64,000 bases of DNA from Streptomyces narbonensis (GTDB lineage Bacteria; Actinomycetota; Actinomycetes; Streptomycetales; Streptomycetaceae): the NCBI RefSeq assembly GCF_014649015.1, contig NZ_BMSF01000001.1:682001-746000 (forward strand). The letters run 5' to 3'. The notes under the pieces were generated by a model, which was not told where the DNA came from, searched no databases, and saw nothing but the letters and a program-made list of their open reading frames with translations. Below are positions 17,218 through 25,975 of this stretch, in pieces; position 1 is the stretch's first letter; each line of letters opens with the position of its first letter. Position numbers and translations under genes: made by a program.

Positions 17218-17634
17218 ATGAGCGTGATCGCGAGCACGGCCACGAGTGCGGGCAGCACCCGTGCGCACTACACCATCAGCGAGGTCGCGGCCCTGACCGG
17301 CCTGTCGGCGCACACCCTGCGCTGGTACGAGCGGATCGGCCTGATGCCGCACGTCGACCGCTCGCACACCGGGCAGCGCCGGTTCAGCGAGCGCGACCTC
17401 GGCTGGCTGGGCTTCGTCGGCAAGCTGCGGCTCACCGGCATGCCGGTCGCCGACATGGTCCGGTACGCCGAACTCGTCCGCGAGGGCGATCACACCCGCG
17501 ACGAACGGCGGGAGCTCCTGGAGACCACCCGGCGGGACGTCCTCGCCCGGATCACCGAGCTCCAGGACACGCTCGCCGTGCTCGACATCAAGATCAGCCA
17601 CTACGGGACCGCATGCGGAGGCACACCCACATGA
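17218..17634 (+). CDS. MerR family transcriptional regulator
   Basis: 138 residues from ATG 17218. The N-terminal winged helix (HYTISEVAALTGLSAHTLRW) and the following YERIGLMP are diagnostic, and a long dimerisation helix follows. The ligand is unknown; one Cys near the C-terminus (Cys133) is too little to call it a metal sensor. It overlaps the aldo/keto reductase start by 4 nt and probably controls both genes. Confidence 0.93.
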   Translation: MSVIASTATSAGSTRAHYTISEVAALTGLSAHTLRWYERIGLMPHVDRSHTGQRRFSERDLGWLGFVGKLRLTGMPVADMVRYAELVREGDHTRDERRELLETTRRDVLARITELQDTLAVLDIKISHYGTACGGTPT

Positions 17635-18647
17635 CCAGGATCGACACCGTACGTCTCGGCGGCCGGAACGGGCCGGAGATCGGCGTCCAGGGCTTCGGCG
17701 CCATGGGCATCAGCGAGTTCTACGGCGACACCGACGAGGCCGCCGCCCGCGACACCCTCGACGCGGCCCTGGAGGCCGGCGTCACCCTGATCGACACGGC
17801 CGACATCTACGGCAGCGGCGCCAACGAGGAGTTCCTCGCGCCCTTCGTCGCCGCCCACCGCGACGAGATCACCCTCGCGACCAAGTTCGCCATCGAGCGG
17901 CGCGCCGACGACCCCTCCTACCGGGCCGTCCGCAACGACCCCGCGTACATCAAGCGGGCCGCGGAGGAGAGCCTGCGCCGCCTCGGCGTCGAGACCATCG
18001 ACCTCTACTACATGCACCGCCGTGACCCGGAGATCCCCTTCGCCGAGTCCGTCGGCGCGATGGCCGAGCTCGTCCAGGAGGGCAAGGTCCGCCACCTGGG
18101 GCTGAGCGAGGTGACCGGGCCCGAGCTGCGCGAGGCCCACGCGGTGCACCCGATCGCCGCGCTCCAGTCGGAGTGGTCGCTCTTCTCCCGGGACGTGGAG
18201 CGCAGTGCCGTCGGCGCCGCCGCCGAGCTCGGCGTCACCCTCGTGCCGTACTCGCCGCTCGGCCGGGGCTTCCTGACCGGGGCGTTCGCGGACGCCGGCA
18301 AGGAGCTGTCGGGCGGTGACTTCCGCCGGTACCAGCCGAGGTTCACCGGCGAGAACGCGGAGCGGAACGCCGCCCTCCTCGACCCGGTCCGGAAGATCGC
18401 CGCCGCGCACGGCGCCACCCCGGCGCAGATCGCCCTCGCCTGGGTGCAGCATCGGTCCGCCGTGCACGGCCTGACCGTCGTCCCGATCCCCGGCACCCGC
18501 AAGCGCTCCCGCCTGGAGGAGAACGCGGCCGCCACCCGGATCGTCCTCACCGCGGCCGAGCTGGCCGAACTGGAGCCGATCGCGGGTCTGGTGGCGGGCG
18601 ACCGCTACCCGGACATGAGCCACACGTCCCTGGCCCGCGAGGTCTGA
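17631..18647 (+). CDS. Aldo/keto reductase
   Basis: 338 residues from ATG 17631, with GGAGG upstream and overlap with the merR stop. The NADPH-dependent reductase tetrad is visible: Asp55 and Tyr60 (LIDTADIYG), Lys85 (LATKF) and His129 (LYYMHRRDP). A cofactor-binding end (PGTRKRSRLEEN) follows. The substrate is unknown. Pairing with a MerR regulator suggests induction by an electrophile or a secondary metabolite. Confidence 0.93.
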   Translation: MTRIDTVRLGGRNGPEIGVQGFGAMGISEFYGDTDEAAARDTLDAALEAGVTLIDTADIYGSGANEEFLAPFVAAHRDEITLATKFAIERRADDPSYRAVRNDPAYIKRAAEESLRRLGVETIDLYYMHRRDPEIPFAESVGAMAELVQEGKVRHLGLSEVTGPELREAHAVHPIAALQSEWSLFSRDVERSAVGAAAELGVTLVPYSPLGRGFLTGAFADAGKELSGGDFRRYQPRFTGENAERNAALLDPVRKIAAAHGATPAQIALAWVQHRSAVHGLTVVPIPGTRKRSRLEENAAATRIVLTAAELAELEPIAGLVAGDRYPDMSHTSLAREV

Positions 18648-18702
18648 GACCGCTCGGCCGAGCCGCCCGGTCGAGCCGCCCTGCCGGGGCGCCCGCGCCC
18701 GG

Positions 18703-19920
18703 TCACCCGAGCCCCAGGGCGAAGACCCCGAATCCGGCCGCCAGCAGTCCCGCCAGGACGCGGCGCGCCGGGCCGGTCGTCGTCCAGGGTGACTCGAAGC
18801 CCCGCGCGAACCGCCCGATCAGGACGAGCAGCCCCGCGAAGACCGGCATCCACGCCAGCCGGGCCAGGATCCAGCCGACCGAGTCCGGCGCGCCGACCAG
18901 GCCGGGGACCTCCCCGAGGTACGAGCCGGGGATCGCCGCCGTGAGCATCGCCGTCTGGTGCCAGCACAGGATCGTCATCGCGGACAGGTTGACCACCACG
19001 ACCGGAGCCCACAGCGCGGGCCGCTTCAGGAGCCGGCCGAGCCGCTCGCGGAGCAGGATCGCCGCACCGCTCTGCGCGGCGGCGAGGGCGAGGACGAGCA
19101 GCGACGGCGGGTGCGAGTTGGTGCGGGCCTCGCCGGGGACGCCGACCATGGACGCCGGGTACCCGAAGGCGAGCAGCAGGGTGGCGAAGAGCGCCGCCCC
19201 GCCGAGCAGCAGCGCCCAGGCGTGCTTGCGGGTCACCCGGCCCAAGCCCCACGAGACGCCGAGCTGATAGGCGAAGAGCCAGCCGGGCAGGATGTTCAGC
19301 AGGCTCAGCCAGGACGGCACGGCGTCGGCGTACGGCCCGTAGCGGAGGAAGTCGACCACGGCTACCGAGCCGAGCAGCGGCGCGGCGGCCCAGACCCCGA
19401 GGCGGCGGGCGACCCGGACGCAGTACGGGGTGAGCGCGGTGACCACCGTGTAGACCCCGACGAACCACAGCGGCTGGACGACGAGGGTGGACGCCGTCCG
19501 CAGGCTGTCCACGGGCACTCCGAGCCCGAAGTGGAGCAGCGGGAGCAGCGCCGCCCACACGGCGGTGACCCCCAGGACCGGGCGGCCGAGACGGGCCAGC
19601 CGGCCCTTCAGCCACGCGCCGGTCGAGCCCTTGCGGCGCCGGTAGGAGAGGACGGAGGCGTAGCCGCCGACGAGGAAGAAGATCCCCAGCATCTGGAGGA
19701 CCCAGCTGACCGGGGCGAGACCGGCGAAGGTGCCGAGCGGGGACGCGTTGTGGATGGCGCCGTCGGTGGAGAGGGTGAAGCCGCCGAGCAGCCAGTGCCC
19801 GGTCGGCACGGCGAGCAGGGCGAGGGCGCGGAGCCCGTCGATCGCCCGGTCGCGGTGGGCGGGGGTGGAGGACTCGATCTTCGCGGCCGTCTTCCGGGCC
19901 GTCATGGCGAGGGTGCTCAT
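18703..19920 (-). CDS. Acyltransferase 3 family membrane protein
   Basis: 405 residues with about ten membrane helices. The N-terminal signature RDRAIDGLRALALLAVPTGH, including the conserved His, marks the acyltransferase 3 (OafA-like) family, which O-acylates sugars, peptidoglycan or antibiotics. The start (ATG 19920) overlaps the stop of the upstream DUF1023 hydrolase, so the two are translationally coupled. The acceptor is not evident. Confidence 0.88.
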   Translation of the reverse strand: MSTLAMTARKTAAKIESSTPAHRDRAIDGLRALALLAVPTGHWLLGGFTLSTDGAIHNASPLGTFAGLAPVSWVLQMLGIFFLVGGYASVLSYRRRKGSTGAWLKGRLARLGRPVLGVTAVWAALLPLLHFGLGVPVDSLRTASTLVVQPLWFVGVYTVVTALTPYCVRVARRLGVWAAAPLLGSVAVVDFLRYGPYADAVPSWLSLLNILPGWLFAYQLGVSWGLGRVTRKHAWALLLGGAALFATLLLAFGYPASMVGVPGEARTNSHPPSLLVLALAAAQSGAAILLRERLGRLLKRPALWAPVVVVNLSAMTILCWHQTAMLTAAIPGSYLGEVPGLVGAPDSVGWILARLAWMPVFAGLLVLIGRFARGFESPWTTTGPARRVLAGLLAAGFGVFALGLG

Positions 19921-20906
19921 CGGACGTCTCCCTCGGCGATCGAGGCGAAGGCGCGCAGGGAGCTGGTGCCGGGCGCGAAGTAGCCGCCGTGGCCGGTGGC
20001 GTCCTCGGCCGGGATCCGGCGGGCCCCGAAGGCCGGGTCGGTGGGGTCTGCGCCGTGCCCGAGCCCGGCGAGCTCGACGTTCGGGATCCGGTCGATCCAG
20101 TCGGTGGGATCCTTCGCCGCCCAGACGCGGGCGGAGGTGCCGAGTTCGGCGACGTTCGCGGCGCGCATCCCGGGGGAGCCGAAGACCACGAGGTCCTTCG
20201 CCTTCAGGTCGCGGGCGGCGAGGCCGCAGACGACGGAGCCGTAGCTGTGACAGAACACCGTCGGCTCGGCGGCCCCGGCGGGCCGGACGGCCGCGAGTCC
20301 GTCCACGAAGCGGGTGAGACGGTCCGCCCCGGCCTCGGCGAGCCGGCCGGTGGCCGCGTCCAGGCCGACGCCGACGGGGGTGGTGTAGCCGGCCCAGGCG
20401 ACGACGGCGGTGCGGCCGCCGGTCGCCCGGTGCAGCTCCCGCGCCATGTCCGTGAGCGGCGTGAGGTGGTCGAGGTCGGTGTCGGAGCCGGGCACGATCA
20501 CGGCGACCTGCTCGGCCCGCGCCGGGTCCCCGTACACGAGGGCGGCCTGACCCCGGCCGCGCGGATCGTGGGCCAGGACCCGCGCCCCGGCGATCCGGCC
20601 GTGCGTGGCCCGCTCGTTGGCCTCGTACCGCAGGGCGAGGGGGGCGCCGTCGAGGTTCCCGACGACCGTGGGGTGCGTGCGGGCCAGTTCCCTCTGTCGT
20701 ACGGGGGCGAGTCCCGCGAAGAACCGCGCGGTCCCGGCCGGGCCCATCCGCTCGGGGTCCGGCAGCCCCGCATCCCGCCAGGCCCCCGTTCCGACAGGTG
20801 CTCCGGTGACGGCCTCCTGGGCGTCCCCGGACGCCCAGCCGGCCGTCCCGGCGATCACCGCGGCCACCACGGCCGCGGTCGTCAGGGTCCTCGCGAAGCG
20901 GCGCAT
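19917..20906 (-). CDS. Secreted alpha/beta hydrolase, DUF1023 family
   Basis: 329 residues from ATG 20906, with GGGAGG 8 nt upstream. A signal peptide (RRFARTLTTAAVVAAVIAG) is followed by the hydrolase domain with the nucleophile elbow FCHSYGSVVCGL, the Asp-containing DPTDWIDRIP and a C-terminal HGGYF. It is paralogous to the protein at 24686-25900. It shares an overlapping operon with the acyltransferase, and a palindromic site upstream may place it under the neighbouring two-component system. Confidence 0.87.
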   Translation of the reverse strand: MRRFARTLTTAAVVAAVIAGTAGWASGDAQEAVTGAPVGTGAWRDAGLPDPERMGPAGTARFFAGLAPVRQRELARTHPTVVGNLDGAPLALRYEANERATHGRIAGARVLAHDPRGRGQAALVYGDPARAEQVAVIVPGSDTDLDHLTPLTDMARELHRATGGRTAVVAWAGYTTPVGVGLDAATGRLAEAGADRLTRFVDGLAAVRPAGAAEPTVFCHSYGSVVCGLAARDLKAKDLVVFGSPGMRAANVAELGTSARVWAAKDPTDWIDRIPNVELAGLGHGADPTDPAFGARRIPAEDATGHGGYFAPGTSSLRAFASIAEGDVR

Positions 20907-21009
20907 GTGGTCGCCCTCCCTCTCCGGTTTCTCGCTCTTTCGTCGGCGAGAGGAAGGTAGGAAGACGACGGGTGACGGCACGTCACACCGGGGAGCCAAC
21001 CACGGTTTG

Positions 21010-21021
21010 ATACCGGGGTAG
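21010..21021. promoter_or_regulatory. ATACC-NN-GGTAT-type site upstream of the DUF1023-acyltransferase operon
   Basis: ATACCGGGGTAG lies about 105 bp upstream of the hydrolase start. The same motif occurs twice upstream of the kinase gene (23253-23264 and 23278-23289). A perfect GTGACG-N3-CGTCAC palindrome at 20972-20986 lies in the same gap. Binding by the neighbouring response regulator is inferred. Confidence 0.5.
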
Positions 21022-21098
21022 GGGGTGGAGGAGCAGCCAACCCCAGGGCGAGGGTGGGGTTTTCCCCCGGGGGGTGCCCGGGGGAGTGCCCGGAGGGC

Positions 21099-21779
21099 TC
21101 AGCTCGCGCCGGGGGTGACCAGGCCCGACTCGTACGCGAAGACGACGGCCTGCGCCCGGTCGCGCAGGTCCAGCTTGGCGAGGACCCGCCCGATGTGGGT
21201 CTTCACCGTCTGCTCCGCGAGGACCAGTCGGTCGGCGATCTCCTGGTTGGACAGGCCCCGGGCGATCAGCTCCAGGACCTCCGTCTCGCGCGGGGTGAGG
21301 CCGTTCAGACGGAGCGCGGTGGTGTCCCGGCGCGGGGCGGGCCGGGAGGCGGCGAAGTCGGCGATGAGCCGGCGCGTCACGGACGGGGCGAGCAGCGCCT
21401 CGCCCGCCGCCACGATCCGTACCGCCGCGATGAGGTCGGCGGGCGGCGCGTCCTTCAGGAGGAAGCCGGAGGCGCCCGCGCGCAGCGCCTCGTACACGTA
21501 GTCGTCCACGTCGAAGGTGGTCAGCATCAGCACCTTCGGCCGGTGCGTGACGCCGGTCGGCGGGTGGAGGATCTCCCGGGCCGCCGCGAGCCCGTCCATC
21601 TCCGGCATCCGCACGTCCATCAGCACGACGTCCGGATGCGTCGAGCGGGCCACGTCCACGCCCTGCCGCCCGTCCGGCGCCTCGCCCACCACGTCGATGT
21701 CGGGCTGGGCGGCGAGCAGGGCGGCGAAACCGGCCCGCACCATGGCCTGGTCGTCGACGATGATCACGCGGATGGTCAC
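21099..21779 (-). CDS. NarL/LuxR-family response regulator
   Basis: 226 residues from GTG 21779, with GAGGA upstream. The receiver domain has acidic residues at 9-10, Asp55 (VVLMDVRMPE) and Lys in FLLKDAPP. The C-terminal LuxR helix-turn-helix is clear (LTPRETEVLELIARGLSNQE). It follows the kinase gene on the same strand after an 86-bp gap. It is of the DesR/NarL type and probably autoregulates through the ATACC palindromes. Confidence 0.93.
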   Translation of the reverse strand: MTIRVIIVDDQAMVRAGFAALLAAQPDIDVVGEAPDGRQGVDVARSTHPDVVLMDVRMPEMDGLAAAREILHPPTGVTHRPKVLMLTTFDVDDYVYEALRAGASGFLLKDAPPADLIAAVRIVAAGEALLAPSVTRRLIADFAASRPAPRRDTTALRLNGLTPRETEVLELIARGLSNQEIADRLVLAEQTVKTHIGRVLAKLDLRDRAQAVVFAYESGLVTPGAS

Positions 21780-21865
21780 TCGGGGTCCTCGGGGGTCGGA
21801 GTGGGGGTCGGGTTCGGAGCCGGGCCTCTGCCGGGTCCGGGTGCCGGGTCCGTCGCCGGTACCCC

Positions 21866-23212
21866 TCAGGGAGCCGGTTCCGGTTCCGCGGCGGGCGCCG
21901 GGTCCGCCGTCAGCGGGAGCCGTGCGGCCACCCGGAAGCCGCCGTCCGGCAGCGGCCCGGTGTCCAGCGAGCCGCCCGTCAACCGTACGCGCTCCCGCAT
22001 CCCGACGAGACCGTGCCCGGTGCCGGCCGCACCCCGCTCCACCCCGGAACCGGCCTCCTCGCCGGGCCCGTTGACGACGAGGACGGTCAGCCACCCGTCG
22101 TCCGAGACCCGCACCGACACGCGCGTCGCGGCGCCCGGCGCATGCCGGACGACGTTGGCGAGGGCCTCCTGCACGATCCGGTACGCGGACAGGTCCACCG
22201 CCTGCGGCACGTCCTTCAGACCGGCGGCGAGCGACAGCTCGGCCGGCACCCCGGCCCGCACGGTCGCCTCGACCAGCTGCTGGACCCGGTCGAGACCCGG
22301 CTGAGGGGCCCGCTCGCCCTCGCTGCCGTCGCTGCGCAGCACCGAGAGCAGCCGCCGCATCTCGGCCAGCGACTCGCGCGCGCTCGTCGCGATGGAGGTG
22401 AACTCCTCGCGCGCCGCGTCCGGGAGGTCCGGGATGCGGTACGGGGCCGAGTCGGCCTGCACGGTGATCACGGACATGTGGTGGGCGACGACGTCGTGCA
22501 GCTCGCGCGCGATCCTCGCCCGCTCCTCCAGGAGCGTGCGGCGGGAGCGCTCGGCCTCGTTGATGATCTCCTGCTCGACGAGCCGCCGCTGCGCGTCGCC
22601 CCGGGCGCGTACGGCAGAGGTGAGCAGCAGCAGGACGCCGCTCAGCACGAGCAGCAGCGTGTGGACGCTGGTGTCCCCGTCGGGCCGGAAGATCTCCAGG
22701 ACGAAACCGGCCGCGCCGGTCGCCAGCCAGACGCCGAACAGGGCCCGGCGGGACTCCCGTAGGCCGAGCGCGACCATCAGCGCGCAGTAGCCGATGACGA
22801 CCGGAGGGGTCCAGGGCCACAGGTCCCCGTGGGGACCGTCGGAGGCGAGGAGGGGGAGCGCGCCGAGCACGTCGGCGGTGAAGATCACCCACCAGGCCTG
22901 GAGGGGCCGGGAGACGGCGAGCAGCAGCGGCGTGGTCTGGGCGGTGGCGAGGGCCCCGGCCAGGGCGCCGTTGAGGCCGTAGTCGTTGACGAGGACGGTG
23001 ACGGTGGTGGGCAGCAGCGAGGCGACGAACGCGACGGCGACGACGTACGGCAGCAGGCGCACCCACCGCGAGGAGGCCTCGGAGAGCAGGGGTGCGCCGG
23101 GGGTGGTCGGGGTGGTGAGCGCGGCCCCGAGGCCCTGGAACAACGCGCGTGACCTTGCGCTGAACCGGCTGAGGCGGGCGGTGGGCGGCTCGTGCCGCTG
23201 TTCGGTAGCCAT
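21866..23212 (-). CDS. DesK/NarX-type sensor histidine kinase
   Basis: 448 residues from ATG 23212. About five or six membrane helices (52-200) are followed by a HisKA_3 domain with His239 (RARIARELHDVVAHH) and a C-terminal ATPase domain (EALANVVRHAPGA, GTGHGLVGMRERV). There is no separate extracellular sensor, so the membrane helices themselves probably sense the signal. The C-terminus is a Pro/Ala/Glu-rich tail that runs to the stop. It pairs with the downstream regulator. Confidence 0.92.
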   Translation of the reverse strand: MATEQRHEPPTARLSRFSARSRALFQGLGAALTTPTTPGAPLLSEASSRWVRLLPYVVAVAFVASLLPTTVTVLVNDYGLNGALAGALATAQTTPLLLAVSRPLQAWWVIFTADVLGALPLLASDGPHGDLWPWTPPVVIGYCALMVALGLRESRRALFGVWLATGAAGFVLEIFRPDGDTSVHTLLLVLSGVLLLLTSAVRARGDAQRRLVEQEIINEAERSRRTLLEERARIARELHDVVAHHMSVITVQADSAPYRIPDLPDAAREEFTSIATSARESLAEMRRLLSVLRSDGSEGERAPQPGLDRVQQLVEATVRAGVPAELSLAAGLKDVPQAVDLSAYRIVQEALANVVRHAPGAATRVSVRVSDDGWLTVLVVNGPGEEAGSGVERGAAGTGHGLVGMRERVRLTGGSLDTGPLPDGGFRVAARLPLTADPAPAAEPEPAP

Positions 23213-23246
23213 GACCCGCTCAGGGTAGGCAGCGGCCGTGGGCGCG

Positions 23247-23295
23247 GGCGTCATACCGGGGTGGGGGCCGCGACCCGATACCGAGGTATGACGCC
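23247..23295. promoter_or_regulatory. Inverted repeat and two ATACC palindromes upstream of the kinase gene
   Basis: GGCGTCATACC (23247-23257) and GGTATGACGCC (23285-23295) are perfect inverted copies. Inside them lie ATACCGGGGTGG (23253-23264) and the perfect palindrome ATACC-GA-GGTAT (23278-23289). They are 35-83 bp upstream of the kinase start. The layout suggests an autoregulatory operator for the regulator-kinase pair. Confidence 0.6.
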
Positions 23296-23316
23296 GGGGC
23301 TGGTATCCCCTCCGCT

Positions 23317-23640
23317 CGGACCCAGAGCTCCGCGCTCCGCTGGGACCCAGAGCTCCGCGCTCCGCTGGGACCCAGAGCTCCGCGCTCTCCTCGGACTCAG
23401 AGCTCCGCGCTCCCCTCGGACCCAGAGCTCCGCGCTCTCCTCGGACTCAGAGCTCCGCGCTCTCCTCGGACTCAGAGCTCCGCGCTCCCCTCGGACCCAG
23501 AGCTCCGCGCTCTCCTCGGACTCAGAGCTCCGCGCTCTCCTCGGACTCAGAGCTCCGCGCTCCCCTCGGACCCAGAGCTCCGCGCTCCCCTCGGACCCAG
23601 AGCTCCGCGCTCTCCTCGGACTCAGAGCTCCGCGAGGAGT
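23317..23640. repeat. 25-bp tandem repeat array, 13 copies, anchored on the DUF4429 gene stop codon
   Basis: AGAGCTC recurs at 23324 and then every 25 bp to 23624, giving 13 copies. Two sub-types differ at linked positions (TCCTCGGACTC and CCCTCGGACCC) and are ordered A-B-B from 23399 onward, a 75-bp higher-order period; the first two units are a third variant. The last unit contains the stop codon (TCA, 23622-23624) of the minus-strand gene and its GAG CTC codons, so the array looks like repeated duplication of the gene's 3' end. No other gene is seen in 23213-23621. Confidence 0.92.
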
Positions 23641-24611
23641 TCCGCCTTCTTCGCCGAGAACTCCTCGTCCGTCACGAGCCCCGCCCGGTGCAGGTCTCCC
23701 AGGTGCCGGATCCTTTCCGCGACCGCCCCGGGGTCGCGGCGCGCCGTGTCAGGGGCGCCGGCCGTGACGGCGGCGGGCGTGCGGTCCTTCCCCCGGATGG
23801 CGGCGAGGACGGCCGCCGCGAAGGGGAGGGACTCGTGCACCGGCCCGAGGCCGAGTCCGAAGACGACCGAGGCCGGGTCCCGGTCGGGCTGGGCGGGCCG
23901 GGCGCCGCCGTCCCGGGGCACCAGCCGCAGGTACCCGTCGAGGATCTCCGGCGAGCGCCACTCGACGCCGCTGAGCTCCCGTACGGAGAAGGTCTGGTCG
24001 CCGGCCTTCCACTTCTCTGAGGACGCGCCCGTCCAGGACCAGCGGAAGGCCACCTCCGACGTCCCGTCGAAGCTCGCCCGCCCGTCGTACGTCTTGAAGG
24101 ACAGCGGCCCCGTGGGCGCGGCCACCAGGAAGCCGTCGGTGGGGCGCACGGCCATGCCGTCGTCCCCGGCGCCCCTGCCCTCGGCGGGGCCCGCGTCCGT
24201 GAAGCCGCCGTCGGCGAAGCCCGTGTCCGTGAAGCTCGTGTCCGCGAAGCCGCCGTCGGCGAAGCCCGCGTCCGCCGGGAGCAGCGCCCGCAGCTCGTCC
24301 CGGTAGTACTCGGCGAGCGTCTCCCGGTCCGCCGGCAGCACCAGACGGTACGGGTCGCAGGCCTCCTTGAGCTGCCCCGCGGCCGCCTCCATCAGCGGAT
24401 CGGCGCCGGGCCGCGGCACGGCGTGCAGCACGACGGTGCCCCGCTTGCCGGGCGTGAGCGTCACGGACGCCAACGCCTCGTGCGGTACTCGTCGTTCGCG
24501 TAGCGCGCTGAAGAGCTTCGGCGTGTTGCGGTTCCCCCGTTCGAAGCGGATGACGAGGGCATCGCTCTCGAACTCCCAGGTGGCATGAATTCCGGCCAGC
24601 ACATCACCCAT
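23622..24611 (-). CDS. DUF4429 domain protein with C-terminal SHOCT domain
   Basis: 329 residues from ATG 24611 (ATG 24620 is possible). Two DUF4429-like halves (about 1-110 and 160-265) flank a linker of five-residue repeats (residues 116-141, GFADG/GFADT/SFTDT type, a 15-bp DNA repeat). The last 30 residues (IRHLGDLHRAGLVTDEEF) are a SHOCT module, a short helical element often involved in oligomerisation. No enzymatic motif is seen. The 3' end has been tandemly duplicated downstream. Confidence 0.85.
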   Translation of the reverse strand: MGDVLAGIHATWEFESDALVIRFERGNRNTPKLFSALRERRVPHEALASVTLTPGKRGTVVLHAVPRPGADPLMEAAAGQLKEACDPYRLVLPADRETLAEYYRDELRALLPADAGFADGGFADTSFTDTGFADGGFTDAGPAEGRGAGDDGMAVRPTDGFLVAAPTGPLSFKTYDGRASFDGTSEVAFRWSWTGASSEKWKAGDQTFSVRELSGVEWRSPEILDGYLRLVPRDGGARPAQPDRDPASVVFGLGLGPVHESLPFAAAVLAAIRGKDRTPAAVTAGAPDTARRDPGAVAERIRHLGDLHRAGLVTDEEFSAKKAELLAEL

Positions 24612-24635
24612 ACGCCTCATCGTATGCGGCGTATG
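24609..24635. promoter_or_regulatory. Inverted repeat overlapping the DUF4429 gene start codon
   Basis: CATACGCC (24609-24616) and GGCGTATG (24628-24635) are perfect inverted copies with an 11-nt spacer. On the minus-strand transcript the start AUG is the last triplet of the 3' arm. TACGAT lies 7 nt upstream of the ATG, so the gene may be leaderless, and the repeat could be an operator over -10/+1 or a hairpin hiding the start. Confidence 0.5.
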
Positions 24636-24685
24636 CCTGTGCGTCGCCCCTGTGAAAGGTCGGGAAATTCCGTGATCTACGCGCG

Positions 24686-25900
24686 TCAGGCCGCTTCCGC
24701 ACCGGATATTCCATGGTGGCAAGCGCTGTCGGCACGTGCGCAGACCAGGTCCTGGTAGGAACCGACGCCTATCGCGGCGAAGTTGCCGAGGCTCTCCGTG
24801 CCCGGCTCGAAATAGCCGCTGTGACCGGCGGCTCCGCCCGCAGAGAGCAGCCGCGCGCCGAATTCCGGTTCCACCGGGTCCGCGCCGTGCCCGACCCCGC
24901 CGACCTCCAGGTGCGGCACGTCCTCGATCCAGTCGTCCGGGTCCCGCATCGCCCACACCCGGGCCGTGGTGGCGAGCTCCGCGGCGCGCTCCACCCGCAT
25001 GCCGGGGCTGCCCGCGACGGCGAGATCCGTCACCCGGGAGGGCAACTCGGGCGCGGCGAGCCCGCACAGGACGGAGCCGTAGCTGTGGCAGAAGAGCGCC
25101 ACCCGGGCGCCACCGGGCAGCGCCGAGGTCAGCTCCACGAGCCGTACGGCTCCGTTCGCGGCGAGCCGGCCGGTCATCGCGTCGACGCCGACCCCGGCGG
25201 GTGCGGTGTAGTCGGCCCACGCGATGACGGCGACCCGGGCGCCGGGGGAGGCCCGCCGCTCGGCGGCGTACAGCGCCTGGGCCATGCCGGCGGGTGCCGC
25301 GTACCGGCCGTGGGTCTTCTGGAAGGTGAGGAGGGTCGTGTCGACGCCGGGCACGATCACCGAGACCCGCCGGGCCCGCTCCAGATCGCCGAGGACCTCG
25401 GCCGCGCGCCCCTTGCCCGTCGGGTCGAAGGCCAGGACCTGACGGCCGGGCCGCATCAGGGAGGCGAAGCGGTCGGCGCGCCGTCGCGCCTCGTGCCGGC
25501 CGTCGGCGGAGAGGCGCGTGCCGTCGAGCCTGCCACGCTCGGCGTCGAGCGCCGCCGCGAGCGTGAGCCGGTTGGCGCGGTAGCGCAGCGCGACGGGGAC
25601 GCCGTTGAGATTGCCGACGACGAGCGGGTGCCGCTCGGCGAGCCGGGCGCCGCCGGCCGGTCCGAGCCGGGCGAAGAACGCGGCGACCGTACGGGCCGGG
25701 GTGGCCGACGGATCGGGCAGCGGCTGGTGGCCGACGCGGTCGCGCGCCCACGCGGCGAGCGCGGCCGCCCGGGACGGTCCGGGCTCGGGACGGTGCCGGA
25801 TCGCGGTCCACCCGGTGGTCGCGAGCAGCACGAACACGACGGCGAGCGCGAGGAGCGTGCGCGTCACGGCGAGGGCGGGCGAGGCGTCGGCGGTGGTCAC
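24686..25900 (-). CDS. Alpha/beta hydrolase, DUF1023 family (paralogue)
   Basis: 404 residues from GTG 25900. A single N-terminal helix (about 12-33) anchors or exports it. The hydrolase core has the elbow FCHSYGSVLCGL, the Asp-containing DPDDWIEDVP and a C-terminal GHSGYF, all shared with the protein at 19917-20906. The two probably arose by duplication. It differs by an extra Arg/Ala-rich stretch before the core and a C-terminal tail with two Cys. The substrate is unknown. Confidence 0.85.
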   Translation of the reverse strand: MTTADASPALAVTRTLLALAVVFVLLATTGWTAIRHRPEPGPSRAAALAAWARDRVGHQPLPDPSATPARTVAAFFARLGPAGGARLAERHPLVVGNLNGVPVALRYRANRLTLAAALDAERGRLDGTRLSADGRHEARRRADRFASLMRPGRQVLAFDPTGKGRAAEVLGDLERARRVSVIVPGVDTTLLTFQKTHGRYAAPAGMAQALYAAERRASPGARVAVIAWADYTAPAGVGVDAMTGRLAANGAVRLVELTSALPGGARVALFCHSYGSVLCGLAAPELPSRVTDLAVAGSPGMRVERAAELATTARVWAMRDPDDWIEDVPHLEVGGVGHGADPVEPEFGARLLSAGGAAGHSGYFEPGTESLGNFAAIGVGSYQDLVCARADSACHHGISGAEAA

Positions 25901-25975
25901 GGGGCGCCACCTTACGGGGGCCGGAGCGGGTGGCCCAAAGGGTGTCGCCCGGCATTTCGGAGCGGTACGGAGCGC

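Noticed and set aside
16333..17601. Longer start for the serine hydrolase at 17601
   Set aside because: The added N-terminus runs antisense through the merR coding region and has no ribosome site.
23317..23640. CRISPR array
   Set aside because: The units are contiguous 25-bp tandem repeats with no unique spacers and no cas genes nearby.
23192..23767. Plus-strand repetitive protein read through the 25-bp array
   Set aside because: It is a by-product of the 75-bp period and has no ribosome site or family features.
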